NCBI GenBank assembly: GCA_963932465.1
Contig: OZ010791.1
Location: 320,598,283-320,662,282, forward strand
DNA: 64,000 nt
Origin: Maratus speciosus
Taxonomy: Eukaryota > Arthropoda > Arachnida > Araneae > Salticidae
Reading direction: 5' to 3'
Both the position numbers and the translations under genes were made by a program. The first letter of the stretch is position 1; the number at the start of each line of letters is the position of its first letter. Of the stretch, positions 22,449-35,456 are shown piece by piece. Below the pieces are notes generated by a model, which worked only from the letters and a program-made list of their open reading frames with translations, did not search any database and was not told the origin of the DNA.

Positions 22449-24474
22449 ATATAAGTAAGTTACTGGTACAAAATGATTGAAAGTAACGTCTATATGTACT
22501 TTTAAATGATATATATAAAATTTGCTAACGGGGCCATATACAAATAAAAACCAAAAAAATTTTTTAAAGAGGCAAAACCCAATTTACACGGTATATTTCA
22601 TATCCTTCGGTTCAAACTGTGCGCAAAAACACAATTTCAAGTTATTTAGATAATATGTTTTTGAATTATAAACATTTAAGTTTTAGATCTTCTAATATTA
22701 CATTAAATTTTCATATTTTTAGTAATATCTCCAGAAATTATAATCCAAATGTGATTATTTTTTATGTTGTTATATTACTAAAAAACCCAAACATAAATAT
22801 ATTGAATTTGTATTTTTAAAATTTTTATAATATGAATTAAAATGGGAATAATGTAATGTAAAATTCGAAAAAAAATACGAATTGCAAACTACAATTTTTT
22901 TGATAGATTTGTATATATTATTCCCTGTTTCATGCAAATTCTTAACTTCAAATTTTTCTTCCAGGTAGTTTTCGAATTATGATTAAAAAGCGCCAAAACG
23001 GTGTTTTAAAGGGCTGTCTATGATGTGCAGAAAAGTATAATTTGAAATATATGTATTTTACTCATTTTATTGAAACAGGGCAATAGTCGAAACATTTTAA
23101 GCGAGTGAAACGGTCGTATTGGCAAGAAATAATACATTAATAGAAGTGACATAGTCATTGTGCAACATTTCAACTATCGAGTACCAAACCAATTTCGATA
23201 CAGCCCCTAAAATACACTCATTTTAAAATAATTATTTTCTCTTAAACTAACCGTACGAATTTCAAGAAAATTTGCATTTTGTCCAATTTAACAGTGTAGA
23301 ATGTATTTATGGTATCAAACTTGGGTATTGCTATTGAAAAAAAAATTGTTCGTTTTGATATGTACATGTCCACCTAAGCAAATTTTGTGTACATCATTTT
23401 AAAGCAGACGTTATTTCCAATAGTTTCGTCCCAGTACTTTTTCCCACGACTGTACGTTCAAAATTTACATGAGGAAAATGACAGCTTGTAACTCATAGAT
23501 ATCTATGTGACTAACACAGGCTGAAAAACAACATTATTAAACCTGACGCATTTTTGTAACAAAAAAAAAAAAAGACACAATCTCAAAAATAATTCCCTGT
23601 TTATCTGTAACTCATCTTAAGTAAAATAAATCAATAATATTTTTCCAAACATTATAAAGTAAATCAATAACAATATTAGTGAAAGAGTTTCGATGTTAAA
23701 AACCTGTATTTCCTGAGGAGTAAAATTCATTTTGTCCAAAATCTCAATGCTATTCTCAATTAACCAAAAATGACTTGAAACCGTGTATCGTTTTTTAATA
23801 AATTCTGTAAGGCAATATTAAAGTTTTTATTTATATTTTTAGGGTTATAACAAAAAAATATAGATATTTTAAGTGTTTTATGAATTTTGGATATAATACA
23901 AAAAGCAACTTATGATGATTATATTAATTAAATTTTCGTCAAAATAAAGACTTGTGCAGTTTCTTATAACCAAAAAGTTTTCCAACAATAGAATCCTTAT
24001 CAAGTGTTATTTCAATATAAATCTTTTCATTATTCATATAATTCATAGCATTCGCAATGTAAAACGTTTTTCAAAATAAAGGATAAACTGTTACAAAAAT
24101 AAAACAAAATTCTATATATTTTTGCAGAAAATGAGAAGTTTAATTTTTATTATAGTAAATTTAAATTATATTTTAATATAATTTAAATGATTTATATTAT
24201 ACTCCTAATATTCATAATTATTACTATTTATAAAATTATTTAAAGACAGTTTAAAATGCTTCATAAAATAAAATTTGCATTCAAAAAATCCTCTACAGGA
24301 AAATTACTTTTATAAATCTTATTTTTAATAAATCTGTCGATGTTGTCATTAAAAAATTGTAAAGCCTAATTTTGAAATTAATTTTGAAACTAATTTTACC
24401 ATTTATTCTATATTTAGTACCGTAAAACTTTACCGTAAAACCTAACTGTAAAACCTAAAAACTTTATATTTATA
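22449..24474. other. AT-rich non-coding
   Basis: About 2 kb with no gene, RNA or repeat I can recognise. Open frames at 22263 and 22619 look like chance. Confidence 0.5.
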
Positions 24475-25431
24475 CTAGCAAACACCGCGGCTTTGCTCGC
24501 GTAATATTTGAAATATGCCAAGTGATATTTATATGTCTAATTTTTATTAAAAGAAATTATACTTTTAGGAATAATTCAAAAATTACTATTTAAAACACAG
24601 TTTGACTAAACTTCATTATTACACTACATTAGGCAGAAATGAGACTCACAATAATAAATAGAAATAAAACTAAATAAATGATAATTTAGAAAATATTTTG
24701 AAAATTTTATGCTTAATTAATACGCTCATTTCAGTATTCATTTGAATTTTGATATTTTTAGAAACACTCTTCTTACATCTTAAAATTAACCATCATGTCA
24801 AATTCCAAGTCCTACCACCTCTCTTACCATAAGCGGCTGTGTTCAAATAGGAACTGTAACCGTTAATTTGCCAACATTAATTTTGAAATCGGTCTGTTAT
24901 TTCCTAATATTCAACAGAAACGTAATTTAGAAAGCTTTTAAAGGCCTTGTTTAGAACGTTTGTTGTTCCTGTGAACCACAGGAAGTAGAATTATCGGCAT
25001 AAAATATAACCTGTGTAGGATCAGAGATTGTTACAATTGATTCGCAACTATTACTTTTGTAATCGGTTTATATTCCCTGAAATTACATAGAAATCGTAAT
25101 TTAGGAAATTTTTTAAATGCTTTTCACACCACCACTTCGCTTCACCTCTTTTTAATTCGAATTTATTTTCGGCAGTCCTACGAGGGTATTTATATCTTAT
25201 AAGTAACTACCATGCTATATTTAAAGTTTCTAGCCTTTTCAGTATCACAGAAAATGCAATTTAGAAAGTTTTTAGCTCCTGCAACTCTCTGGTGGTAGTG
25301 ACATAGAAATAAAATACAGCTTATGTTTGAGCATGTTCTATCACAAACAATTTGTCATCATTATTTTTTTAATTGGTTTGGTATTTGATAAGATTGCATA
25401 ATTTTTTTATTTATAACGCTTTTCGCTCACT

Positions 25432-25650
25432 TCATCTTTTTAAATTTGGAATTTTCTTTCGTCTGTTCTTAGAAAGCAGTTGCATCTTGTACGTAAATAC
25501 CATGCCATACTTCTGAGTTGTGCAAAACCCCTCAGTTGTGCAAAAAACGCAAATTAGAACATGTTTTGCTTTTTCAACCCTCAGATGGTAGTAACAGCAA
25601 CATAAAATATAGCCTATGTTATAGCAGGGACTGTCACCATTCATTTGCAA
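25432..25650 (-). repeat. left-arm block mirrored at 30575-30790
   Basis: Conceptual translations of these two mirrored blocks are about 88% identical over 71-72 residues, which shows how well the palindrome arms are kept. The frames cover only repeat units and are not genes. Confidence 0.75.
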
Positions 25651-26029
25651 ACATTACTTTTGAAATACCTTTGGTATTTACTGAGATTGAGTAGAAATCG
25701 CAATTTAGAACGTTTTTAGAACGTTTTTCGCGCATGTTCACCCCTTTTTAAATTTCCATTTTTTTTTCGAAACTGTTCTTAAAGATACTTTATATCTAAT
25801 AAATATGTACCTTGCCTAATTTTAAGTTCCTAGTCACTACCGATCACAAAAATCGAAAATTAGAACGATTTTTTGCTCCTGCAACGTCTATGTGTTAGTG
25901 ATACCGAAATAAAATAGCGTCTATGTTATAGCAGAGGCTGTCAGCATCAATTTCCTACCATTACTTTTGAAATCAGTTTGATTCTCCCTGAGATATTGCT
26001 GACAAATCGTCATTTAGAACGTTTTTAGA

Positions 26030-27430
26030 ACGCTTTCACGCATTTTGCTCCTGCATCTCCTCTGGGGTGGTGGAAACAGATATAAAATATAGCCTATTTT
26101 GGAGCAAGATCTGCCACCATCATTTTTACACCACTATATTTGAAATCGGTTCAATATTTCCTGAGATTGCATAGAAATCGCAAATTAGAACGTTTTTACA
26201 ACGCTTTTTGCGCATTTTGACCCTTTTTTAAATTTTGATTTTTTAGGAAATGTCCTTAGACATCATTGATATCTTATAACTAACTACCATTCCAAATTTC
26301 AAGATTCTAGGCCCTTTCGTAACGCAAAAACCGCAATTTAGAACGTTTTTCTCCTGCACCCATTTTGGGGTAGTGGCCCCGACATAAAACGTAACCTATG
26401 TTGGAGCAAGGGTTGTCACAATCATTTTGACGCCATTATTTTTTTTAAATCGGTTTGGTATTTCCTCAGATTGTGTGAAAACCACCAGGTAGAACGTTTT
26501 TTAGAACTCTTTTCGCGAATTTTCACCCCTTTTAAATTTCGAATTGTTTAAGAACTGTTCTTAGAAATCCTTTATATCTAATAAGTAGCTACTATTTCAA
26601 ATTTCATATTTCTAGACCCTTCAGTAACACAAAAATTGCATTTTAGAACGTTTTTTTGCTCCTGCACCCCCTTTCGGGTAGTGGCACCTACATAAAACAT
26701 AGCCTATGTTGGAACAAGGGTTGTCACCGTCCTTTTGACACCATTATTTTTTAAAACTGTTTCGTATTTCCTGAGATTGTGTAGAAATCACCATATAGAA
26801 CGTTTTTTAGAACGCTTTTCGCGCATTTTCACACCTTTTAAATTTCGAATTGTTTAAGATCTGTTCTTAGAAATCCTTTATATCTAATAAGTATCTAATA
26901 TTTCAAATTTCATATTTCTACGCCCTTCAGTAACATATAAATCGCATTTTTAGAACGTTTTTTGCTCCTGCACCCCCTTTGAGGTAGTGGCACCGACATA
27001 AAATCAAGCCTATTATGGAGCAAGCGTTGTCACCATCATTTTGACACCAATATTTTTTAAATCGATTTGGTATTTCCTGAGATTATGTAGAAACTACCAT
27101 TTAGAACGTTTTTTAGAACGCTTTTTGTGCATTTTCATCCCTTTTAAATTTCGAATTGTTTAAGAACTGTTCTTAGACATTATTTATCTATACTAATATT
27201 ATAAAGAAGGAAAGTTTGTTTGTTTGTTAGAAGTAATCTCTGGAGCTACTGAACCGATTTCAAAAGTAATTGTATCAAAATAATGGTTGTAGTCCAACTT
27301 AGAACTTGGCTATATTTTATGTCGGTGCCACTAATCCAAAGGGAGTGCAGGAGCAAAAAACGTTCTGAAAATGCGATTTTTGTGTTACTTAAGGGCCTAG
27401 AAATATGAAATTTGAAATATTAGTTACTTA
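26030..27430 (+). repeat. 1.4-kb tandem duplicate, copy 1
   Basis: Duplicates 27430-28860 in the same orientation (offset about 1,430 bp). The right palindrome arm matches copy 2 better, so this copy is the extra one. Confidence 0.7.
27187..27430 (+). repeat. inverted internal copy of the Helitron 5' end
   Basis: Starts TCTATACTAATATTATAAAG in plus orientation, opposite to the enclosing element, and carries about 240 bp of 5' sequence. Confidence 0.75.
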
Positions 27431-28851
27431 TAAGAACGTTTTCAGAACGCTTTTTGCGAATTTCGCTACTGCATCTACTCTGGGGTAGTGGAAACAGATA
27501 TAAAATATAGCCTATTTTGGAGCAAGATCTGTCACCATCACTTTTACACCATTATATTTGAAATCGGTTCTGTACTTCCCGAGATTGCATAGAAATTGCA
27601 ATTTAGAACGTTTTCTACAACGCTTTTTCCGCATTTTGACACCCCTTTTAAATTTAGATTTTTTTAGGAAATGTCCTTAGAGATCACTGATATCTTATAA
27701 CTAACTACCATTCCAAATTTCACGATTCTAGGCCCTTCCGTAGCGCAAAAACCGCAATTTATAAAGATTTTCTCCTGCACCCTATTTGGGGTAGTGGCAC
27801 CGACATAAAACATAGACTATGTGACACCAAGGGTTGTGACCGTCATTTTGACGCCTTTGTTTTTTAAATCGGTTTGGTATTTTCTGAGATTGTGTGGAAA
27901 CTACCATGTAGAATGTTTTTTAGAACACTTTTCGCGCATTTTCACCCCTTTTAAATTTCGAATTGTTTTCTAGGCCCTTCAGTAAAGCAAAAATAGAATT
28001 TTTAGAAAGTTTTTTGCTCCTGCACACCCTTTCGGCTAGTGGCACCGACATAAAACATAGCCTATGTTGGAGCAAGGGTTCTCACCGTCATTTTGACACC
28101 ATTATGTTTTAAATCGGTTTGGTATTTCCTGAGATTGTGTTGAAACCATCATGTAGAATGTTTTTTAGAACGCTTTTCGCGCATTTTCACCCAATTTTAA
28201 ATTTCGAAATGTTTAAGAACTGTTCTTAGAAATCCTTTATATCTAATAAGTAGCTAATATTTCAAATTTCATATTTCTAGGCCCTTCAGTAACACGTTAT
28301 TCGTATTTTTAGAACGTTTTTTGCTCCTGCACCCCCTTCGGGGTAGTGGCACCGACATAAAATATAGCCTGTCTTGGAGCAAGCTTCGTCACCATCATTT
28401 TGACACCAAATGTTTTTAAATCGGTTTGGTATTTCCTGAGATTACCTGGAAACTATCATTTAGAAAGTTTTTAAGAACGCTTTTTGTGCATTTTCACCCC
28501 TTTTAAATTTCGAATTGTTTAACAACTGCTCTTAGGCTTCATTTATATCTTATAAGTAACTAATATTTCAAATTTCATATTTCTACGCCCTTCAGTAACA
28601 TATAAATCGCATTTTTAGAATGTTTTTTGCTCCTTCACCCCGTTTGAGGTAGTGGCACCGACATAAAATCTAGTCTATTATGGAGCAAGCGTTGTCACCA
28701 TCATTTTGACACCAATATTTTTTAAATCGATTTGGTATTTCCTGAGATTATGTAGAAACTACCATTTAGAACGTTTTTCAGAACGCTTTTTGTGCGTTTT
28801 CACCCCTTTTAAATTTCGAATTGTTTAAGAACTGTTCTTAGACATTATTTA

Positions 28852-31792
28852 TCTATACTAATATTATAAAGAAGGAAAGTTTGTTTGTTTGTTAGAGGTA
28901 ATCTCTGGAGCTACCGAACCGATTTCAAAAGTAATGGTATCAAAATAATGGTTGTAATCCAACTTAGAACATAGGCTATATTTTATGTCGATGCCACTAA
29001 TCCAAAGGGGGTGCAGGAGCAAAAAACGTTCCGAAAATGCGATTTTTGTGTTACTTAGGGGCCTAGAAATATGAAATTTGAAATATTAGTTACTTATAAG
29101 ATATAAATGATGCCTAAGAGCAGTTGTTAAACAATTCGAAATTTAAAAGGGGTGAAAATGCACAAAAAGCGTTCTTAAAAACATTCTAAATGATAGTTTC
29201 CACGTAATCTTAGGAAATACCAAACCGATTTAAAAAATTTTGGTGTCAAAATGATGGTGACGAAGCTTGCTCCAAGACAGACTAAATTTTATGTCGGTGC
29301 CACTACCACGAAGGGGGTACAGGAGCAAAAAACGTTCTAAAAATACGAATAACGTGTTACTGAAGGGCCTGGAAATATGAAATTTGAAATATTAGCTACT
29401 TATTAGATATAAAGGATTTCTAAGAACAGTTCTTAAACATTTCGAAATTTAAAATTGGGTGAAAATGCGCGAAAAGCGTTCTAAAAAACATTCTACATGA
29501 TGGTTTCAACACAGTCTCAGGAAATACCAAACCGATTTAAAACATAATGGTGTCAAAATGACTGTGAGAACCCTTGCTCCAACATAGGCTATGTTTTATG
29601 TCGGTACCACTACCCGAAAGGGGTGCAGGAACAAAAAACTTTCTAAAAATGCGATTTTTGCTTTACTGAAGGGCCTAGAAAACAATTCGAAATTTAAAAG
29701 GGGTGAAAATGCGCGAAAAGTGTTCTAAAAAACATTCTACATGGTAGTTTCCACACAATCTCAGGAAATACCAAGCCGATTTAAAAAACAAAGGCATCAA
29801 AATGACGGTCACAACCCTTGGTACAACATAGTCTATGTTTTATGTCGGTGCCACTACCCCAAAGAGGGTGCAGGAGAAAAACTTTATAAATTGCGGTTTT
29901 TGCGTTACGGAAGGGCCTAGAATCGTGAAATTTGGAATGGTAGTTAGTTATAAGATATCAGTGATCTCTAAGGACATTTCCTAAAAAAATCGAAATTTAA
30001 TAGAGGGTCAAAATGCGGAAAAAGCGTTGTAGAAAACGTTCTAAATTGCGATTTCTATGCAATCTCGGGAAGTACAGAACCGATTTCAAATATAATGGTG
30101 TAAAAGTGATGGTGACAGATCTTGCTCCAAAATAGGCTATATTTTATATCTGTTTCCACTACCCCAGAGTAGATGCATTAGCGAAATTCGCAAAAGCGTT
30201 CTGAAAACGTTCTAAATACCGATTTGTCAGTAATATCTCAGGAAGAATCAAACTGATTTCAAACGTAATGGTAGGAAATTGATGCTGACAGCCTCTGCTC
30301 TAACATAGACGCTATTTTATGTCGGTATCACTGTTACCTAGACGTTGCAAAAGCAAAAATCGTTCAAATTGTCGATTTTTGAGATCGGTAGGGGCTAGCA
30401 ACTTAAAATTAGGCAAGGTACATATTTATTAGACATAAATGATCTTTAAGAACAGTTTCGAAAAAATGAGAAATTTAAAAAGGGATGAAAATGTGCGAAA
30501 AGCGTTCTAAAAACGTTCAAAATTGCGATTTCACTCAATTCCAGAAAATACCAAAGCTATTTCAAAAGTAATGGTTGCAAATGAATGGTGACAGTCCCTG
30601 CTATAACATAGGTTATATTTTATGTTGCTGTCACTACCATCTGAGGGTTACAAAAGCAAAACATGTTCTAATTTGCGTTTTTTGCACAACTGAGGGGTTT
30701 AACACTTTGAAGTATGGCATGGTATTTATTTATAAGATGCAACTGCTTTTTAAGAACAGTCGAAAGAAAATTCCAAATTTAAAAAGATGAAGTGAGCGAA
30801 AAGCTTTATAAATTACAATTTTTATGCAATCTTATCAAATACCAAACCGATTAAAAAAATAATGATTGCAAATTGTTGGTGATAGAACCTGCTCAAACAT
30901 AAGCTATATTTTATTTCTGTGTCACTACCACTAGAGAGTTGCAGGAGCTAAAAACTTTCTAAATTGCAATTTCTGTGATACTGAAAAGGCTAGAAACTTT
31001 AAATATGGCATGGTAGTTACTTATAAAATATAAATTCCATCGAAGGACTTTCGAAAATAAATTCGAATTAAAAACAGGTGAAGCGAAGGAGAGGTGCTAA
31101 AATCATTCTAAAAAAGTCCTAAATTACGATTTCTATGCAATTTCAGGGAATATAAACCTATTATAAAAGTAATAGTTGCGAATCAATTGTAACAGTCTCT
31201 GATTCTACACAGGCTATATTTTATGCCGATGATTCTACAACCTGGGGTTCACAGGAACAACAAACGTTCTAAAAAAGGCCTTTAAAAGCTTTCTAAATTA
31301 CGTTTCTGTTGAATATTAGGAAATAACAGACCGATTTCAAAATTAATGTTGGCAAATTAATGGTGACAGTTCCTATTTCAACATAGCCTTTTTTGTTGAG
31401 AGAGGTGGTCGGACTTGGAATTTGACATGATAGTTAATTTTAAGATGTAAGAAGATGGTTTCGAAAAAATTCAAAACTTCAAATGAATACTGAAATGAGC
31501 GTATTAATTGAGCATAAAAGTTTCAAAACACTTTCTAAATTATCATTTATTTAGTCATATTTCGTTTTATTAATTTAAGTCTCATTTCTGCCTAATGCAG
31601 TATAATAATGATGTTTAATCAAACTGTGTTTTAAATAGTAATTTTTCAATTATTCCTAAACGTAATAAGTACCTTTTAATAAAAAAAACCTTTAAATAAA
31701 ATAAAATATTACTATTTAATAAATTAAAAATTTACTTAGTACATTTTAATAAAAATTAGGCATATATATATATATATCACTTGGCATATTTC
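28852..31792 (+). mobile_element. inverted Helitron copy forming the right palindrome arm
   Basis: A second 5' end (TCTATACTAATATTATAAAG) at 28852 leads in plus orientation through complementary units to CACTTGGCATATTTCAA near 31790. There it stops short of the 3' hairpin and CTAG. So the right arm is an inverted, 3'-truncated copy. Beyond it, 31795-32033 is the true minus-strand 5' segment. Confidence 0.7.
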
Positions 31793-32039
31793 AACTATTA
31801 ACATTCCAAATTTCATATTTCTAGGGCCTTCAGTAACGCAAAAATCGCATTTTTAAAACGTTTTTTGCTCCTGCACCTCCTTTGGTGTAGTGGCACCGAC
31901 ATAAAATATAGCCTACTTTCTAAGTTGGATTAACACCATCATTTGATACCATTACTTTGAAATCGGTTCGGTAGCTCCAGAGATTACCTCTAACAAACAT
32001 AAAATTTTTACTTCATTATAATATTAGTATAGAAGATTA

Positions 32040-32309
32040 ATAACTATCGGACTCGACGGACTTCCTCTCGGCCTAGCATTAAAAAATTTAATAAATAATC
32101 ACAAGGAAAAAACTAGTCAGATATGCCGATCCCAAAACGTTCTTCTATCTCATGCATGTTAATACTTCAAAATTCTCTAGAACAGATTCAAAATTAAGTG
32201 GCAACCTAAGCCCATCATGGAGATTCTAAAGACATGAAATTCTGCGCATTAGTTCTTGTGATAGGACTATCACTAAAATCGTGTAAATATTACAAAATGC
32301 ACCATATCA
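32040..32309. other. spacer before second array
   Basis: Degenerate sequence related to the array that follows; no gene. Confidence 0.4.
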
Positions 32310-33022
32310 ACGCCACCGGATAGGTAGATTTACACCAAAATCTAATAATCAACAACTTATGTTAACGTCTAACTGAATCTGAAGTCTGATGAAAATCCGC
32401 TCATTAGTTTTTAAGATTAGTATTTAAGAGCCATTGCAGAAATCGTAAAACGTTCCACATAGCAGCGCCACCAGTTGAGCAGTTTAGACCAAAAACTAAT
32501 TAGCACCAGTTTATATTAGGGACTAACTGAATCCGATGCTTGATGAAAATTCATGCATCTGTCTTTGAGATACAGCTATCGCAGAAATCGTGAAAAATGC
32601 AGCACAGCAGCGCCACCTATTGGGCGATTCACAGCAAAAATTAAACAGAATTAATTTATATCAGGGACTATTCAAATTTAAACTTTGGTGAAAATTCGTG
32701 CATTTTTTCTTGAGTTAGAGCTATTGCGATAGTCATGAATAATGCAGCATAGCAGCGCCACCTGTTGGGCGATTTTCACCAAAAACTAATCAGCAGCTAA
32801 CTATATCCTGGAGTAAGTGTATCTGAAGTTTTATGAAAATCCGTGCATTAGTTCTTGAGATATAGCTATTGCTGGAATCGGGAAAAATGCCGCATAGCAG
32901 CGCCATTTGTAGGGCGATTTTCACCAAAATCTAATCAGGACCAGTTTATATTAAGGTCTAACTAAATCTAAAGTTTTGTGAAATTCCGTGCATTATGTCT
33001 TGAGATAGAGCGCCCACAAAAT
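32310..33022 (+). repeat. tandem array, period about 143-158 bp, 5 units
   Basis: CAGCGCCACC and variants occur at about 32310, 32468, 32610, 32756 and 32901. Units share GGGCGATTTTCACCAAAA, TGAAAATCCGTGCATTAGT and CTTGAGATAGAGCTAT. No coding frame. Confidence 0.85.
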
Positions 33023-33035
33023 TTTTGTCACCTAC

Positions 33036-33104
33036 AGACTCACAGAGTGACAGAGTGACAGACAGAGTGACGGACAGAATGACAGACAGAGTGACATACA
33101 GACA
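33036..33104 (+). repeat. GACA-rich simple repeat
   Basis: Runs of GAGTGACAGA/GACAGACAGAGTGAC. It takes the same position in this array as (TA)n does at 21556. Confidence 0.85.
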
Positions 33105-33222
33105 CTTTCTTAAAACCATCAAATCGTGTTCAGGATATTCTAAAACGTACAAATCCGTCGAAAACCGCATGTCGAAAATTTTCACGAAACCAATACTTTC
33201 TTCTTGTAAAGATAGAAGAAAG
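33105..33222 (+). repeat. 3' tail and terminal hairpin of second array
   Basis: A tail of about 90 bp ends in ACTTTCTTC and GAAGAAAGT, a 9-bp stem around TTGTAAAGATA (33194-33222). Confidence 0.7.
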
Positions 33223-33351
33223 TAATAAATAGCTGAGGACAAAGTTTATTACATTACAGGGTTGCAAAAAATCTGCTTAAAATAAAAAAAAAAAGTCACT
33301 CCTGTGGATTTTAATGGTTTTCAACGGCTTTTATTTTGCCTATTTATTCCT

Positions 33352-33428
33352 TGACCAAAATTGGTCTTTTTAAACCATAATTGGTCTTTTTAAACCAAAA
33401 TTGGTCTTTTAAAATCAAAATTGACTTT
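33352..33428 (+). repeat. about 21-bp minisatellite, 4 units
   Basis: Repeats of CCAAAATTGGTCTTTTTAAA. Each unit contains the palindrome CCAAAATTGG or a variant of it. Confidence 0.8.
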
Positions 33429-33556
33429 TGTACAGTAAGGCATTTTAATTATAACCTGCGCATTTAATAAATAAACTAATGTTTCAATAATGAAGAAATT
33501 ATTTTTGGAATAACATATAGATGGAGCTGATAATCATTTTCAGTCAGAATTCTAAA

Positions 33557-34848
33557 TACGAGGGAAGTATGATAAGTACCTGGCCTCGGCCAGAAAGGGC
33601 GCTGTTAGAATTTAAAAAGTAATTTATTTCGTAGAGATGACCTTTCACAACAACAACTGGCAAATTGTCAAGTCGCTACGTTGTTCAGTGTGTGAGGGGA
33701 AGCCATTTGAATATAACAACTTTGGTGATATTCCAACAATGGAAAAAACTTTTCGAGCAGTGATGAAATACCTGTTTTTGAAAAAGAAAGCAAATGATGA
33801 GATTAAAGCAGAACTCCGAAAAGTTTATGGGGAAACTACACCTTTGTAATCAACCATAAAATATTGGACATCTGAATTCAAACGTGGCCATATAAGCATT
33901 TTTGATGAAGAACATTCAAGTCGTTCAACTGCGGTTACGACATCAGAAAGGATTGAAAAAATCCACGATATTGTGATAAATGTTCGGAGAGTGAAAGTGC
34001 GCGAGATTGCTGACTGTACACATCTCAATTGAATGGGTGCAAAATATTTTAACAACTCATTTGGATATGAATAAAGTTTCCGCAAGATGGGTTATGCGAT
34101 TGCTCAGAATTTACATTAAGCACAGTCGTGTGTCAATTTCAAAAGAATGTTTGACGAAGTTACAGCGCAATCCAAATTATTTTTGCGATCGATTCATATA
34201 TGTTGAAGAAACATGGATTCATCACAGTATACCTGAAACCAAAGAACAGTCCAAACAGTGGGTTTTTCGTGGCTTACCAGTGGCAAAAAAGCTAAGCCGT
34301 CTTTATCTGCGAACAAAGCCATAGCTACAGCGTTTTGGGATGCATGCGGCATAATTATCGTCGATTACCATGAAATGGGCAAAACGATCAATGGAGAATA
34401 TTATGCCAACTTATTGGATTGTTTCAACCATGCTGTGAAAGAAAAACATCCGCATTTGGAGAAGAAAAAAATCCTCTTTCATCAAGATAATGCACATGTG
34501 CACACATCTGTCGTCCTCATGGCTAAATTCCATGAATTAGGATACGAACTCCTTCAACATCCACCATCTTTGCCATATTTAGCCCCTAGAAATTATTTTC
34601 TATTTCGAAATACGAAAAAAATGGATCGGTAAAAAATAATTTGGCTCTAACAGGGAGGTTATTGCGGAAACAAACGCCTATTTTGAAGGGTTAGTGAAAT
34701 CATATTTTTCAGAGAGGATACAAAAATTAGAAATTCGTTAGACTAAGTGTATCGAACTAAAAGGAGATAATGTTAAAAAATATGACTTTTTAGACATAAA
34801 AATGTGTTTTTCATGTCAAGGCCAGGTACTTATCATACAACCCTCGTA
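33557..34848 (+). mobile_element. full-length but inactive mariner
   Basis: Inverted ends TACGAGGGAAGTATGATAAG and its partner (CTTATCATACAACCCTCGTA) carry TA. The 1,292-bp length is that of a complete mariner. Its terminal motif TACGAGGG is also that of the element at 21763, though the transposases are from different subfamilies. Confidence 0.95.
33637..34745 (+). pseudogene. mariner transposase pseudogene
   Basis: A mariner cut-and-paste transposase acting on its own inverted repeats. The most likely start is ATG at 33739 (MEKTFRAVMKYLFLKKK), the usual HTH opening. A stop follows at 33847-33849, and frame changes and stops recur up to about 34260. Readable blocks: EIKAELRKVYGETTP, TIKYWTSEFKRG, VREIADC, then YVEETWIHH, FWDACGIIIVDYHE, LFHQDNAHVHTS, HELGYELLQHPP and LAPRNYFLF. 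The DD34D triad is damaged: the first Asp (normally DETW) is Glu, the second (HQDNA) is intact, the third (normally APSDYFLF) is Asn. Both stops and catalytic changes show it is dead. A second in-frame ATG upstream (33637) adds sequence not typical of the family. Confidence 0.92.
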
Positions 34849-34869
34849 TCTCAGCTAAAATTGAAATAG

Positions 34870-35425
34870 ACGAGGAATTAATTAATGTAAAACTCCATAG
34901 AAATCGTGAAATTCCTGCTCATTTGAACATTATAAATTTCGATTTATTTTATAAATCATTCTTAGCGTATTTGTATTTTAAATGTAACCACCATGCCAAA
35001 TTTCAAGTGTCTAGCACAAAAATCGCAATTTAAAATGTTTTTTTTTTTTTTTTTTTCCACAGAAAACTTTATAATTTCGAATTTTCTTAAAATTTCTCTG
35101 TCTCTCAATTTGTGTCATTAAAGTTGCTGAAATTTCAAAATTCACGTTTCCATCCTTATCAATTTCATAGAAATCGTAATTTACAAATTTTTTAGAATGA
35201 ATTTCACACGATTTATACTTTTAAATTTCGAATTGTTTAGAATCTGTACTTAGAGAGCATTTACATCTGATAAGTAACTACCATACCAAATTTCACGTTT
35301 TAACCCCTCGATTATCACAGAAATTCTAATTTTACAATGTTTTTGCTTTGCTCTCTTGAGGTAGGGGCACCGACATAAAATATTTCCTATGTTGGAATAG
35401 GGACAGACGTCATCAATTTGCAACC

Positions 35426-35456
<31 letters not shown>

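Larger units (their letters stand above)
24475..32033 (-). mobile_element. Helitron-like non-autonomous element, mostly a giant palindrome
   Basis: On the minus strand it starts TCTATACTAATATTATAA (32033) and ends with a hairpin-forming CGCGAGCAAAGCCGCG followed by GTGTTTG and CTAG (24475), then T. A TC start, a 3' hairpin about 10 nt from the end, a CTRR end and no target duplication are Helitron hallmarks. Insertion is between T and T, as reported for Helentrons. The interior consists of diverged units of about 265 bp (AGAACGTTTTTTGCTCCTGC, GGCACCGACATAAAA, AAATCGGTTTGGTATTTCC). The outer left arm (24480-26030) is complementary to 30215-31790. No Rep/helicase coding sequence is visible. Confidence 0.7.

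Noticed and set aside
25432..30790. Two near-identical conceptual proteins (25432-25650 and 30575-30790) as a gene pair
   Set aside because: Both are translations of the same Helitron-like repeat units in inverted orientation.
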